Shown: positions 37,496 through 50,298, counted from the stretch's first letter. The stretch: 64,000 bases of DNA from Perca fluviatilis (GCF_010015445.1 NC_053116.1:30031785-30095784); one strand, 5' to 3'. Numbers and translations are program-made. Notes: generated from the sequence alone by a model not told the origin.

Positions 37496-37766
37496 GCGGG
37501 CACGAGTCCGCTGACTCAATCCCCCCCAAGACGGTTCTGTTGCCAGCTCTCCCTCCTCCATGTTGGGAGAACTGGAGCTCGAAACAGCAGAGGATTACGG
37601 AGCCCCGCTACTCAGCTGTCTTCGATCCAGAAGGGGAGCACCGCACCAGCGGCTTTTCTCCTCCGCAGCGGGCGGGCTCCCTGCCCACCGCTAAGGGTTT
37701 TGTTCTCGACCTGTGTGAATGCTGAGTAGCATTCCCTGAACCCGGGAGACGGGCGGCTCCGATGTC

Positions 37767-38561
37767 TTGCTACGCACCATTCACCAGGGAGCTCAATACC
37801 AGTACAATCGGCTGCCATTCTGCTACTCTCTAGCCTCCCCCCGCACGTTCTCCAAATGCATGGAGACAGCCTTACAGCCGTTACGCAGGAAAGGGATCAA
37901 AGTCCTGTTTTACTTGGGCGACTTAACCATTATGGCACCTTCCCAGGGGAGTGCTGCACTCCACACAGTGGAGGTTGTGCAGCACCTACAGACGCTGGGT
38001 TTTGCCAAAAACTGGCAAAAGAGCTCGCTGGTCCCTTCACAGGCAATAGTTTTTCTAGGCGTGGACATAAACTTGGCCACTATGAGAGTCAAACTGTCAG
38101 CGCCAAGGCTGGACACACTAAGCTCTCTGGTGTCGTGCGTCACACCTCACAAAACGGTGTCAGCACTGTCAGTGATGCATCTACTGGGCATGATGTCCGC
38201 GAGTCACGAGGTGGTTCCTCTGGGACTCCTCCACATGAGGAAAATTCAGAGATGGTTCGGGCCGCCTGCACCGCGATCCAATATGGCACAAGAGGCGCAT
38301 GCTAACCTTCTCTGCAGTCGGACCTGGCCAACTGGAAAAAAAACCCGGACCCTGTCGGCAGGGTTTTCCCTTGGGGAGAGTGACGTCACACATAACAGTG
38401 TACACAGACGCTTCTCTCATCGGCTGGGGAGGTGGCCAGATTCTCCACCTCCTCACATAAATTTTCTGGAGCTGTCCACAATACTGAAAGTGTTGAAACA
38501 CTGTGTTTTTTTCGCTATGAAGGCGCGAGGCTGGTCTCGTTTTTTCCACCTGTGCCCCTGA
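37767..38561 (+). pseudogene. DIRS reverse transcriptase with RNase H start, decayed
   Basis: The frame of 264 codons shows DIRS-type reverse transcriptase features in order: the LPFCYSLASPRTFSKCMETA block (residues about 16-35, matching LPFGLSLAPRTFTK.M), ALQPLRRKGIKVLFYLGDLT, FAKNWQKSSLVPSQAIVFLG and GLLHMRKIQRW. The catalytic box normally YLDD reads YLGD (residues 49-52, 37911-37922), losing the first aspartate. Downstream, in another frame at 38395-38433, TVYTDASLIGWGG matches the RNase H active-site start, so there is a frameshift between. The N-terminal half of the enzyme is missing. It is a non-functional remnant. Confidence 0.87.
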
Positions 38562-38888
38562 CTCCTTGTCTCCTGGCTCGCATTCAGGAAGAGAGTGGCC
38601 ATTCTAGTGGCATTAGAACACACGAGCGCACCGTGGTCTCCGACAGAGGAGTGTGCTTTGCATTAATTAATGATGATTTTAATCTTAATTACAGAGCATC
38701 TTCAGAATCCATGCGGCAGGGCCTCAACGTTAAGCAGACCAGTCATGGGGATAGCCTATCAGGTTTTAAACAAGCAAACAATGTAATTTGTTTTACATAA
38801 TAAAACCTGTACAGTGTGAAAAGGAAAAAGAGCTAGTCTATGCTATCTGCTTGTGGATTTTGGTGTCACAGGTGGCATTGACTACATC

Positions 38889-38990
38889 AGCTTCGCCCTT
38901 AACCCAATAGCAACAGCTCTTAGAGGGCGAAGCCTATACAAAATACATATTGTAACTCCAGATTCTATGAGTATAGGCATAGCCCTCTAA
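38889..38990. repeat. DIRS internal complementary region
   Basis: agcaacagctcttagagggc and gaagcctatac are the reverse complement of the left end at 36435-36470. Directly after aaaatacatat, tgtaactccagattctatga and gtataggcatagccctctaaga are the reverse complement of the right end at 39130-39172. The two outer ends are thus represented side by side, as required for the DIRS circular-junction model. Confidence 0.9.
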
Positions 38991-39174
38991 GATCCGGGCC
39001 ACCTGCTTCACTAACATTGGCTGAAGAAAAATGCTGATGCGGACATTAGAGAGGCCCATGCAGGGCACTAGGGCACAAAAGAAATCTTCACGACTGCGCA
39101 TGCGCGAGGGATAAACCCAATAGCAACAGCTCTTAGGGGGCTATGCCTATACTCATAGAATCTAGAGTTACAAC
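38991..39174 (-). repeat. DIRS right inverted terminal repeat
   Basis: It contains cccatgcagggcactagg, gactgcgcatgcgcgag, aacccaatagcaacagctct and ends atagaatctagagttacaac. It is the inverted partner of 36430-36615. Confidence 0.88.
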
Positions 39175-40188
39175 ACTTAACTATCGTTCTCCACTACACA
39201 GCCTTTTCAGCTGCTGAGTACAGAACATGAAATGCCTATTGTGTTTCCACATTTAACAGGTAAGCAGAAATGTGCTGTTGTAGGCGGAGCTGATATGTGT
39301 ATGTGTGTGTTTGTAGCTCAAGTTTACATATGTGGATTCTCCAGAGGGACGCCAGAGGTCCGGGTCAACTACAAAATATCTGCCATAGATCTGGTGGAAT
39401 TTAGTGTCTTGCTCAAGGGTACTTTAGCAGAGTGATTTGAACCCAAGACTGAGAACTTAGAAATCAAACTCAAAGTACAAATATTGTTCATATTTTTACT
39501 GTCCACTAGCTACCTTTGCATATAGTAGCTGATTTGCTGTTTTGTTAATTATGCCTGTTCACAAGTTTTCACATAAACATGGTTTTACTGGAACAGGTGG
39601 AGAGTTTGATACAGGTAATTTGCAACATTTGTCAAATCATTGGGGGAAATAAAAGGAAATTAGGACACCCCAAATGTATGAGCATTAGGATATGCAGGCA
39701 TTTCTGGAATGTAATTTGTTAGCTTATATCAAACCAAGACAGGTCGCAGTCATGTGGACCCACAACTTCAATCCCCATTTTCCAGCCACAGGCTGCTCAC
39801 AGGCTTTGCTTACATGCAGTAGAGGAGCATATGGTGCCTCAATACATCTGTTCAAATGGACCATTTGAATGGACCAAAATATTGAAACAGTGGGAGGATA
39901 CTGCCACTACTAGACCTACTGTGTAGTTATCGCTTTAAAGTTTGATTTTGGAAACTTTAAAGATAGATTTTCTGTGGAGTACTACTTCTCAATTGTGTTT
40001 ATATATGCTCACTACTGATATTTTTGCCAAAGTTGACTAAATACACAGCAACAAATTTGTTATAGATTTGTTTCTAGCATGATCAGCTATTTCCTTGTCA
40101 TTCTCAACCAAGCAAAGGTGGTTGCATGCGACAAACATAGAATGGAATCCACTGTAGCTGTTGTCATCCTCCAATAGGCCTGTCTTAC
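39175..40188. other. Gene-free stretch
   Basis: Non-coding, with a short fish-repeat fragment near 39385-39440 (gtgtcttgctcaagggtact). If 40189-40312 is a real exon, its intron would begin at 40188 and run into this stretch. Confidence 0.45.
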
Positions 40189-40312
40189 CTAGATTCACCA
40201 CGTTTTTGGCCCAGAAGGTGGGGTCACAGAAGAAGCGCACAACTCCATTGGCCTGGGGGGCTGGCTCCAGTCTAGCCTTGAAGAGCTGGCGAAGCTGGAA
40301 CAGGATCCGCAT
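40189..40312 (-). CDS. Unidentified exon-like coding segment (possible first coding exon)
   Basis: On the minus strand an ATG at 40312 opens 41 codons plus one base: MRILFQLRQLFKARLEPAPQ, then ANGVVRFFCDPTFWAKNVVN and L. The next bases are CTAG|GTAAGA, an excellent splice donor, leaving phase 1. The composition (balanced, amphipathic start, aromatic-rich FFCDPTFW) is unlike the simple-repeat frames around it, and codon third positions are mostly G or C, unlike the AT-rich surroundings. The frame stays open upstream into the CA repeat, so the true 5' limit could be an acceptor (ttccag at about 40295) instead of this ATG. I do not recognise the protein, and a chance or relic exon is possible. 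No partner exon was found in the window. Confidence 0.5.
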
Positions 40313-40320
40313 ACGCCGCG

Positions 40321-40350
40321 ACGACACGACACGCACGCACACGCACACGC

Positions 40351-40404
<54 letters not shown>
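40321..40404 (+). repeat. CA/CG microsatellite
   Basis: Begins as acgacacgacacgcacgcac with CG-rich steps and resolves into a clean CA run to 40404. It abuts the exon-like segment at 40189-40312. Confidence 0.96.
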
Positions 40405-40406
<2 letters not shown>

Positions 40407-43053
40407 TTCAGTTACTGAGCCTGGCTTTATCTGAGGAACAAACAGCCCATTTGTAAACATGCCCTTTGGGAGCATTACTCTGAACCAAAAATAAAGTAAT
40501 TAAAATGATCTAATTTGCTGACTGTCTTGTGGTCAGTATTTAAATCCACGTGGCAAAAGCCTCCATGTTTGAGCCAAAAAATAAAAATAAAAAGGTGGTT
40601 CTGAAACTTAGAAACCTAGAAAAAGCTGATCCAGAAGTATATTCCAAACAAAAGGTCATGTTCTTAAACCATGTTTCAACACAAGGTTCTGGGGGCTTTT
40701 AAGTCTCCAGAACTATTTTTAAGGAACTAGAAGGTTCCTTGAGCCAATTGTCTGCATTTAGATCTGGAAAGATTATGCAAATGAGTACATTACACATGTA
40801 CACATTACATAATTTGCATGAACACAATAAGATTCAGCAACAGCATGTTTGCTTACAAAACTTGCTGATGAAACTCGGCAAAGCTATGCTAAATTTTGCA
40901 GTAGACAGTACTTTCTCTCCAGATTTATAAGCCTAAGCACGAATATGACTAAAGAAAATCAGGATACTGACTAAAATCAGTGTCATGTCTGTCATCTTTT
41001 GCAGTGCTCATGGTGTGGCATCTGCATACAGATAAAGAGCTTCCAACTGTGTTTGCATGTCTCAAAATGATCAAAATTTCCAAAAATGGTGAGCCCCCAG
41101 AACCCCAGCAGTATTTTACAGACTTGAACGCAGCATGTCAGCTTTTGAAATAATGCTCCATGTTCCACACGGGTGTCTGCTTGGGTTTTACAAGCATAAC
41201 TTCCTTCTCGCTCCCTTCCATCCAGAGAATGTGAGTGACATGCCAGTCAGACGGGACATGGACTGGTCCCTCTTTTTCTGCTCCAATGGACAGAGAGTCA
41301 TGTTGACAAGCCGCTGCAGAAAGGCAAAGGAGCGTCTGTCCTTTTGAAGCGCAGCAGACCTTGAAAGAACAACACAAACAAATTTGAGCGCAACAGCAAG
41401 GTCCCTCACGCAATTACTGAAGATGCAACGTGCTCCTCATAATGATTCAGACTGATGAGTTTTCCTTCTTTATAGCTTCTTTCTATGAATCATCACTGGT
41501 TGACTTCAAGAAAACACCAATCTGCAGTCTGTACATACCTAATGAGTCAGTCACAAGATAAATTAACAATGGCGTTTTCACATAAATATATGCCAATAAT
41601 TCAGCGGAGCCAGTTTGTAAGGGCTTTTACATTTCCTGTTCCAAACACCTAAGGCCAATAATCTTCTCAGCACACCATAACAACTTAATAGGCCTCCATA
41701 GATTTGCATATAATAACATTTGCATGCACTAAAATATTTATTGTAGCATGAGTAATGTGAGAATAAGAATAATGAACACTGGATCATCAATTATTATCAA
41801 TTATACATGCTCATGTGATCAATCAATCATATATGATGGTTAACAACATAAAGTTATGCAACAGCTGACTGACAACTGTATGTAGAAACTCAGCTCAATA
41901 AACATTGATGTCTCGCATTGTAGAGTTATTTTATGAAGGAAATGGACAAATTACATACCTGAGGGCCAATTCGGGGTCTGTTTTGAATCATTTACAATCT
42001 CGTAATGTTCTCCCATCTGTTGTCTGTCTACTGCCGTTTTGTGACTTCGCGGGAAAAATCGGACCCAGGCAAAGGCTTTACTAAAATCTTTATTAAAAAA
42101 GTGTTCTTTTCACTGTTAGTCTTATTTGCTGTTACAGGTCATTTATGATCATCAGATGAAAAATTACACAGTTTCAGAAACATTCAAAAGTTACATCTAA
42201 TCACTTTAAATATATTAAAATAACAACAATTAGGGCTTGAGCATACATAATTACTTTCACAGGTTCCATTTCTTACACATATCAGTCTACAGGGCTTAAG
42301 CAGAGGCAATGTAGGGTGTGGTTTGTCAACTAATAATATTGACCTACCAACTTCAAATGAGTTGTGGTGATGCTGAAGTCAAATCAATAGTGCCAAGTCA
42401 ATATAAGGGCAGTGGTTTCCAACACCACACTATAGCCACTATTAGTGATTTATTGACCTGTTTGCATGTGGAATAAAGCCTCTGAGAACGTTTCAATTAC
42501 AAAGTGTTTTTTCTTGTCTGTCCCCTCTCAGTTGTTTGGATTTAAACGCTAACTTGGGCAATATGGTGCCATGCCCCAAGAAATTCAGCCTATTTTCTGG
42601 CCTGTCAAATTCTGAACTGTTGGCGCTGAGAGTCCAATAACAAAACAAAGATCAACCCTGTGGACGATGATAGATACAAAGCCCTTTTTTTTATTATTAT
42701 TATTTTCTTTTTTTTTTAAGTTTCCAACAAACATGCTTCCATTGTTGCTGCATCTTATTGTTCTGCAGGAACTGTGGCTTTGGAGTGTTTGTTTTTGATT
42801 AGGAATGTTTAATGGCCTCTACACATTCAATTATCAGCAGCCTACTCCGCCAGTCGATAGTCATCCTCTCATTAATGGCCCAGAACTGATTACCAAGGAC
42901 AGAGAGAGAAATGGGTGAAATGTTATTCATTCAAAGCGCTAATTAAATCCTCCTAGGTGGGACTTTCAATCCCACTTGAAACGTTGCCAGCATTTTACTA
43001 TGTACCATTTAAAGTGATAGTATGCCTAAAAATAACTGATCATGAAAAAACAT
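40405..43053. other. Gene-free stretch
   Basis: No exon or RNA gene is recognised. Near the right end, tttaaagtgatagtatgcctaaaa (43007-43030) is inverted relative to catttaggcatacactt (43553-43569). The two may be the ends of an older TTAA-type element that was later hit by the hAT MITE at 43054. A t-rich low-complexity patch is at 42686-42720. Confidence 0.45.
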
Positions 43054-43440
43054 TAGGGGTAGGAATCACCAGAGGCCTCACGATACGATATCATCACGAT
43101 ACTTATGTCACGATACAATATTATTGCGATTTTAAACATATCGCAATATTCTGTGATATATTGCAATTTATTACCTTTTTTCCAACTTCAAATATTTCCC
43201 AGTTTCAAATGATGTCCCCAAAGGACAATTTTGTCAACATTTGTTTTATCTAAAAAGATACATTTCTCTGTTTGTTCATCTCACTTCATTTGTATTGCTG
43301 CAAAATGGGGATTGTCAAGCAGACAGACTGACCAACACATATATAATAAAAGATCGATACTTGGCGTCTGTGTATCGATACAGTATTACCACGAAAAATA
43401 TCGCGATACTATGCTGTATCGATTTTTTCCCCCACCCCTA
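43054..43440. mobile_element. hAT-type MITE with perfect 8-bp target duplication (387 bp)
   Basis: It begins TAGGGGTAGGAATC and ends CCCCCACCCCTA. The octamer AAAAACAT is perfectly duplicated at 43046-43053 and 43441-43448. The interior is rich in cgatac / gtatcg and atcgcaata motifs arranged in inverted orientation near the two ends. No coding sequence. Recognised as a very common fish hAT-derived MITE. Confidence 0.93.
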
Positions 43441-43448
43441 AAAAACAT

Positions 43449-46400
43449 GCGTCTGGATTTCTCTGTAGCCTAGTCGGAATATTAAAGGAGTTTGTGATGC
43501 TGCTCGTGATTGAGCTGGAAAGTCATGTTCTGGTCTCAGTTTTCTGTATATCATTTAGGCATACACTTCTAAACTACTTTACATATATGTTCTATCCAGG
43601 AAAGTGGCACAAATTGTAGCCTTGTAGCAAAACAGTCTGATGGATATCAATGCCATGCCAAAATATTTTCTGCCACTTTTGTTTTTTGCAGGCATGGGTG
43701 TGTAGCCCCATTATATTTCTCTTCATGCTAAGTGGAATTAATGAACTCGCTGCCAAACAAACAAACTCAAGGACCTCCTTTTGATTGAACACTTTCCTCT
43801 ATAGTCTGGATCAAATGCCTTCACAACCTCAAACAGCATATCGTCAATGCTGAGAGGAACCATTTAGTTCAAGACTTTCAAAGGCATGTGCCAAGCATCT
43901 ATAGTTCCTGTACTGGGACTCTTGGTTTAAGCTCTTCCACCAGCACAGGGAGGAGAGGATTCACACAGGTATTGTAGGTGTGAAAAGTGTTTGAGTCTGA
44001 ATTAATTCTTCCGGAAATGTCAGCGATAAACAGGGATTTTTCTTTTGCACCTAGCGGCTCCCAAGGTCAATTTGCCTTGCTGCTTTGATACACCAGCAGC
44101 ATCAACTATGGCAAGCAATACAAATAATCATACATCCAATGCCAAATCTTTTCAAAATTCTTGCTTTTTGCAATATCTGCACATTACAACCACAGTAAAA
44201 GTACAGTATAGGTTAGTAAAAGATTGTTGTTGTGGAAAGTACAGTATGATTAAGGTACGGTTATAGGTAGGCAACTTAAACAGTCTATCAAATGTTAATT
44301 TGAGTTCTGTGACAGGAGGCAAAGTTGGACTATGCTCGCTCATCCATCACCTTTGCTTCTATACCCTTACCGAGGAAGTAATGTGCCCTATATGGAGTGA
44401 CTCACCTCATATAAAACTGAACACTGGCATTAGACATAAATTGTGAGGTGTGGAATTATCCAATTTGGACGTAATTTCCTGGTGATACTGGGCTGACCTA
44501 GCTGAAGCACACATCAAAGTACGTATATGAGTTCATAATGGGGACATTGGAACCTACTGTATGTCTGGACTTAACAGTCATGATCTATATGGAGGGCTGT
44601 TCGGCAAGTCGGGCCAAGTCAGCAAGCCCCAAATGAACTGCCCACTGACATCTAAAGAGTCCCCTTTTGGTGGAGATTTCACACGACTTTCGCTCATAGC
44701 AATATGGATGTGATGAAGAAGAAGAAAGCCATAAATTGGTTTAATCCAACTAAGAAAAACTGTTGAATATTCATTGTCCAACAGGGAATATACTGTATTA
44801 ATATTAGCAGTGTTCATGCTTACTTATGTACAGGGAAAGTTTTAATGTGCACATCAACCATTATCTATCTCTGTTGTAAAGCAGCAGACCCTGAGCTTAT
44901 CTTTCATTAATTGCTTTCATTAATTGCTAACACATTAAAGAACCTTTCAGAAAAATTCTTCAGCTAGGTTAGATGGTCAAGAACTTACTGGAAACGAGTA
45001 AGTTTAAAAATGTTGTCCCATATAACACTAACACCAGACCCAGTAAATCTGTAGCAGTGTATTGAATCAAACAAGGGTGTTTTTTTTTTTTTTTTTAACG
45101 CTTATGAGTTCAACTTCATTGTTTTATCTTTCAAATGTTCAACGCATTCTCATAAACGGGTTCGTAGGATATTGTATAGAAAATTACACACAACAATTGG
45201 TATGATATATTACTAAAATTACAGCCCCCAGGCAGATGACTGTTAAGTTTGGCCATGAAAGTGAGTAAAATGCAACGACGACAGCTACATTTAGTAGTAC
45301 TCTGGGGACACGGAAATGCAAATGTAGGAAACAGCAGGTTTGTTTGTGCTCTGAAATTTCCACGGACTGAACAAACTCAACCAACAAAGTTTCCATAAAT
45401 TACACACATTAACGCCTCATCCTACCAACTAAAGTCTTGTTCTGCTGTTTGGTGTGGAGGAGCTGTTGTGACAGTCAGCAGTAGTCGGTACTGTATATGC
45501 CCCGTGCCACTATCACTGACGGTTAACGCTAGTACATTTACTGCCTCATGTCTACAAGGAGGCCATGAATGCATCCTCTGCCTGTCTCTTCCCCATAGTG
45601 ACATGCCACTTTGGATTTCCATCAAGGCTGCTTTAAATGGGTGCTGTTGTAATCACCGTCTGTAGGCCTAACAGGAGTCTCTGCTTTAATCTTGGTTCCA
45701 AACTCTCCAGGCCCCAGGCTCTCTTATGTGTCAGCCCTGATTCCATCACATGAGGAAAATTCAACATGGAGGAATACCTTAGAACCAATGAAATATGTAT
45801 AGGTGTACCCTGAAACCGACAAAAATGTGCAGTTTATGCTGGTTGAGTTAAGTGACTTGGGTGCCTTGGATTTCAACATGGTGCAACAACACCTACACAC
45901 TGGGATCCACTTTGGTCTTCACCTCCAACAGAGGAGGAAAGAGATGTGTGTCAGGGCTCACTGTCACCGCCGAAAAAAGCACAGGGACAATAAAGAGTGC
46001 AACAATACAGTAACAAAGCATCTCAGGCTTGTTTTCCCCCCCTCTCTCGGTTTCTGTCTATCTTTCAGCTCCTTTGATGCGTTTCCATGAGAACAGTGAG
46101 ACAGAGCAGGTAGGTGTTGTTGCCCCTGGTGTAGGAACAACCAAACTGAGCAGAGAGGATTTTTGTTAGGTCTCTCCAGCCCAAGCACTCCAAGGCTTTA
46201 TTTGTGCCCACATGTGACCTTACAAACAGATAATACAGCACACAACTTTACCATCACACATAAGCAAAACATAATGCATTTTAAGGTTGAGTTCCGATGT
46301 AGATTATTTGCACAGGCCCAGACTTATTTGCCATATCCTTCTCTAACTGATTTGAAACGTAAGTGAACTGAGCCTGGTGTGTTACATACAAACGTGGCTT

Positions 46401-49400
46401 GAAAATGCCTGTATTCTAAGCGAGCAACAGTACCCGCAAGAGATTTGAAATCCCATGGGATTATTTGTATCCGACAACTTTATAGATTCAGGCTGTTCCG
46501 TACATGCAAGGTTACCCAGAGCTGCAGAGATCCCATTTGTGAGAGCCTGAGAGTCTCTCAATGCCATGTAGAGCCTTTTTGGACACCATGACAAAGTGGA
46601 GTGGTGCAGCACTATTCATCTTCCAGCTGTGGCCAGGAGCCTCTGACATCCCAGTAGACAGAGGGAAATGAAAAGAGGGTGCAGCAGCCAATGGCGCCGT
46701 ACTTTATCTGCCGAGAGACTTGGCTTATCCTCCAGCTGTGTGGGCACTGGCTTTGAATGCAAACAATATGGCTGCAGAATGTAGGGCAGGCAAGAAAAGC
46801 GGCTTGCATGGTTAAGTTGAGGCTGCAAAAGCTATCAACGAACTTTCACTGCAGAGGATTTAGAAGTTGTGACGTCTTTAAATGAATGGTATTTGCATCA
46901 CTGTGAACTTATTGTTAAGTGTCAGAATGTTAGAGGATAACTCCGGTTTATTACAGCTTGGGTCTTATTTCTGTAGCTTCGGCCTTCATTCCTATCGGTT
47001 ATTGTGCAGACATTGTCCTCACCAAAGTAATTGCTGAGATCTGGGAACATGGTGAAATCGCTTTTAAGCTAAAGTTAAATGGGGCAAGAAACACAAGCAG
47101 TCACACTATCAGACAGGTTGTAAACAAGCAGATTATCTAATCACATTATAATTATTATCATTATCATCATCATCATCATTATCATTATCATTATCGTTAT
47201 CGTTATCATTATTAATAATAATAGTGAGTGCATGCTTATGTTACTCTGCCCTTACCGACAGAAGTTCCCCGGATCTTGTTGTCTCTATAGTTAGACATTT
47301 TTGTTGGCGTCTTGGTGTAAATGACCCTTTTTCTTCACCCTCGGTGACCCTTGGTTTGTTTTCTTGTTACTGTGACTACTATTTCCAAGGTCAAGAATTA
47401 ACTTTTACTCTCAAGAGCCAGTGTGTAATAAAACAGAATTATCCTTTAAGACGGCTGTATTGAGCAAAAATCACAATGCTTGTGTCATCACTGTTCCACA
47501 AGTCACTCAGTATGCTAAAGTCGCCTCTGTCACACAGAAATGCAGTTTTAATATCCATCAGCCAAAGACCAGATCATATTTCCTCCACAGTGGGAGTAGC
47601 CAGCAGGTAAGCTCTCACTCCTTCAGACTTCTCGTAACAAGCAAAATTTATTGGCTACACTGAATCATTTCCCCAGTAAAAGTGTGAATTACAGGGAACG
47701 CTTTTGATGATCTTTCTGATTTTCTACAGCAATTTAAAAGCTATCTGTCTATGTAAGAGCTGTTGAAATGACAGGCAGTAATTTAATCTGAGCTCCTGAA
47801 ACTGCGCTTTGAGAGAGACAGCAGGAGAGGGAAGAAGGGAGGAAGTATAGAGCGAGATGCCTCATGGGTCATCTTTGTGGTTTACCATGAGTTAAATCAA
47901 AGCTGCCAACTCCACAACTCTAGTTTGTTGTAGTAAAAAATTGAGGACTGCTTTGATTTAATAAATTCAACAATATAATAATACTATTTTCAAAAATGTG
48001 CTGTTCTTGATTGCTCATCTAAAGTGTTATTATGCCATTTTAGTCACATGCCAATGCACATTGGTTTGTGTTACTTTGTTAAACATACCAGACCTATAGG
48101 TTGTATCCCACTATAGTTATGAACATGCCAGCAGTGTTTATTCATGGACAAACTGAAACCTACACTGTACATTAACTACCTACACCTGAACACCTGTCTG
48201 AGCGCATCCACCGCCACACTCTCTACTCGTATGTATGTGTATCGTACATGCATCAAACTGTGTCAACTCCCTACAAATATAGGACTGAAACACCACGTTA
48301 GAAACCCATATACAGGGATATATATAAATGTATACAGAAAAGAAATGTGGCACCAAAAATTGCAATATTTTAGAGCTCCTATTCATTTCTCAAATGAGGC
48401 TGTCTGGGTCGAGTGTTGCAGGGAGAGTAACAAATGTGTAACAACGACCCCGTATGAATTGAGGAAGTGGATCAAATCATTGAACGCAGAGGCAAAGATG
48501 TTACCAGCGGAAACACTGTTGCACCTGTCCATTTTGAAACTCCAACTTGACTAACCAGTGGTGTAACTTCACCACTCACTCAGTCAGTCACTCAGTCGAC
48601 TCAGTGACAGACTTTCACGTTTACAGGGCCATTCTTCCAGGTTTTGAGATATATGTCTCTGAGGTTTCTTCCACCACCCCACTACTATGGGAGTGAATGG
48701 AATTGTATAATTGATGTAGCTTACAGAACTGAAAAATGAATTACAGCGTTAGGGATCTCCCTGACAGGCCTCCCTGTGAGCAGTTTAGGAACTAATTAGT
48801 TCCAGTAGTTCAGATAAAAACTGTTAGTAGAAAAGAAACAAACTAAAGACTTGTGAAGCCAACCTTCCTCCAAAATATTCAAGACATTCTTAAATATTCA
48901 TGAAAACAACTTCCAGTTCATTAGTTTTTGAAAACTGCATACAAGGTTCCCTTGAATATCTGTATTAAAGTGGTTTTGTTGCAGAGAAAAAAGATTTTTT
49001 ACCAACTCTGTTCAATAATTAAAGGGGCACAGCTCAGTGCCAAGAAACATTATGTCATTTTCAGTTATCAATTTCCTACTGAAACAATGGCTACCCATTG
49101 TAAAAAAGTTTTTTTTTCCAATGAAAACTTGCTCAAATTGCTCAGCCCACAGCCAGTGTGGTCTGTAAAAGAAAATTCTAATCATACCCAGCAGTAAACA
49201 TGCTTGCTAGTGGTAATGCTAGTTTGGTCCTTTGCGTGATAATAATTCAACAGCACAAATTACTCATTTGTGTGCACAAATAATATTCATTTAAGAAAGT
49301 CTCCTGTCGCGTGCCAGGCTCTAGAATAAGGACACATTGCTGTTGAATATTTAGCCACACTATCAGCGTGGCTATAGGGATGGCAATGTTGTTCTGGTTT

Positions 49401-50298
49401 GGATGAGCAAACACATTTAAAAGTGGGTTTTTTACACACAGTAGATATGTGAAGGTTACGATACTAAAACAAAGTGCACGTCTAGCTCACTGTACCTACT
49501 GTAAGTACCATGGAGTTAAACTGTAGTGCAGCCACAGGAGGAGGTTTGTGTTTGCTTGTCAAGCAGTTCGAGGCAAAGTAACTCCACAGTCCTGTAACAG
49601 CAGTCCTGTCTCTGCAGCTTCCACTCATGTTGTCTTGCTTTCAGCAGTGCACATTAACAGTTTATGAAGGAGCAGGCAATGCGTTTACCAAAAGAAAAAA
49701 AGAATTTAATCTGAATTTTGCCATCCTGACATTTGCCATTCATGTTCATTTCACCTCCCTCAGGAGCCCCTGATCTACTGTTGCCGATATCACAACGCTG
49801 TCCACTTAAATGTTGAATGGCTGCTTCCTTTACTTTGCATAGTGATTATAATCCTCTTACAGAAGAGCTAATCTTAGCATCCATTAGGCAAAGAAGTGTT
49901 CCACCAATATGACGGTGAGTATAAGTGACCCCTATTTCTTTTCATGGAAACGACTGCTTCCTGCTTGGATCAGAGAATGGCCAGTGGGCACATAATTCAA
50001 ATACTGTCCAGAAAAGTGCTGTGCCTGCATATTACAAAGAGGGCCTTGAACTGCATGAAATATTAAAGCATTAAGACCAGATGAGGAAGTAAGCCACAAG
50101 ATCTCACCAGTGTCTAGACACAGATGAGAGGAGAATTTCGAGTTGATGACATAGCGAGAAATGTCTGGCTTTCATCCCCCATCTGAGGCGATGAAAAACT
50201 CCAGAAAGTGGGCAACCCATTCAGAGGTTGGGTGAATGATGGAAGCAAGATGCTACACAGCAGAAATGTAGGCAGGAAAGGAAAGAAAAGACATAGTA
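43449..50298. other. Gene-free stretch
   Basis: Non-coding. A poly-T run is at 45079-45097, and an ATT/ATC microsatellite is listed separately. At 48628-48700 the text ggttttgagatatatgtctc, ctgaggtttcttccacc and gggagtgaatggaatt resembles a fish dispersed repeat also present around 56670-56754. No exon was recognised on either strand. Confidence 0.45.
47146..47223 (+). repeat. ATT/ATC-type microsatellite
   Basis: Mixed attatc, atc and gttatc units in tandem (tcatcatcatcatcattatc, cgttatcgttatc), ending in attaataataat. Low complexity only. Confidence 0.92.

Larger units (their letters stand above)
36423..39174 (+). mobile_element. Internally deleted DIRS-type retroelement with a nested solo LTR
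   Basis: Inverted terminal repeats pair 36430-36615 with about 38990-39172 (shared text taagagctgttgct, gcatgcgcagt, agtgccctgca, gggcctctct). Just inside the right repeat, 38890-38990 is an internal complementary region: its first half complements the left end (agcaacagctcttagagggcgaagcctatac) and its second half complements the right end (tgtaactccagattctatga). That arrangement is diagnostic of DIRS elements, which replicate through a circular intermediate. A reverse transcriptase/RNase H region (37767-38560) is present. The methyltransferase-like and tyrosine recombinase genes are missing. Length is about 2.75 kb including a 0.64-kb solo LTR. No target duplication is expected. Confidence 0.88.
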
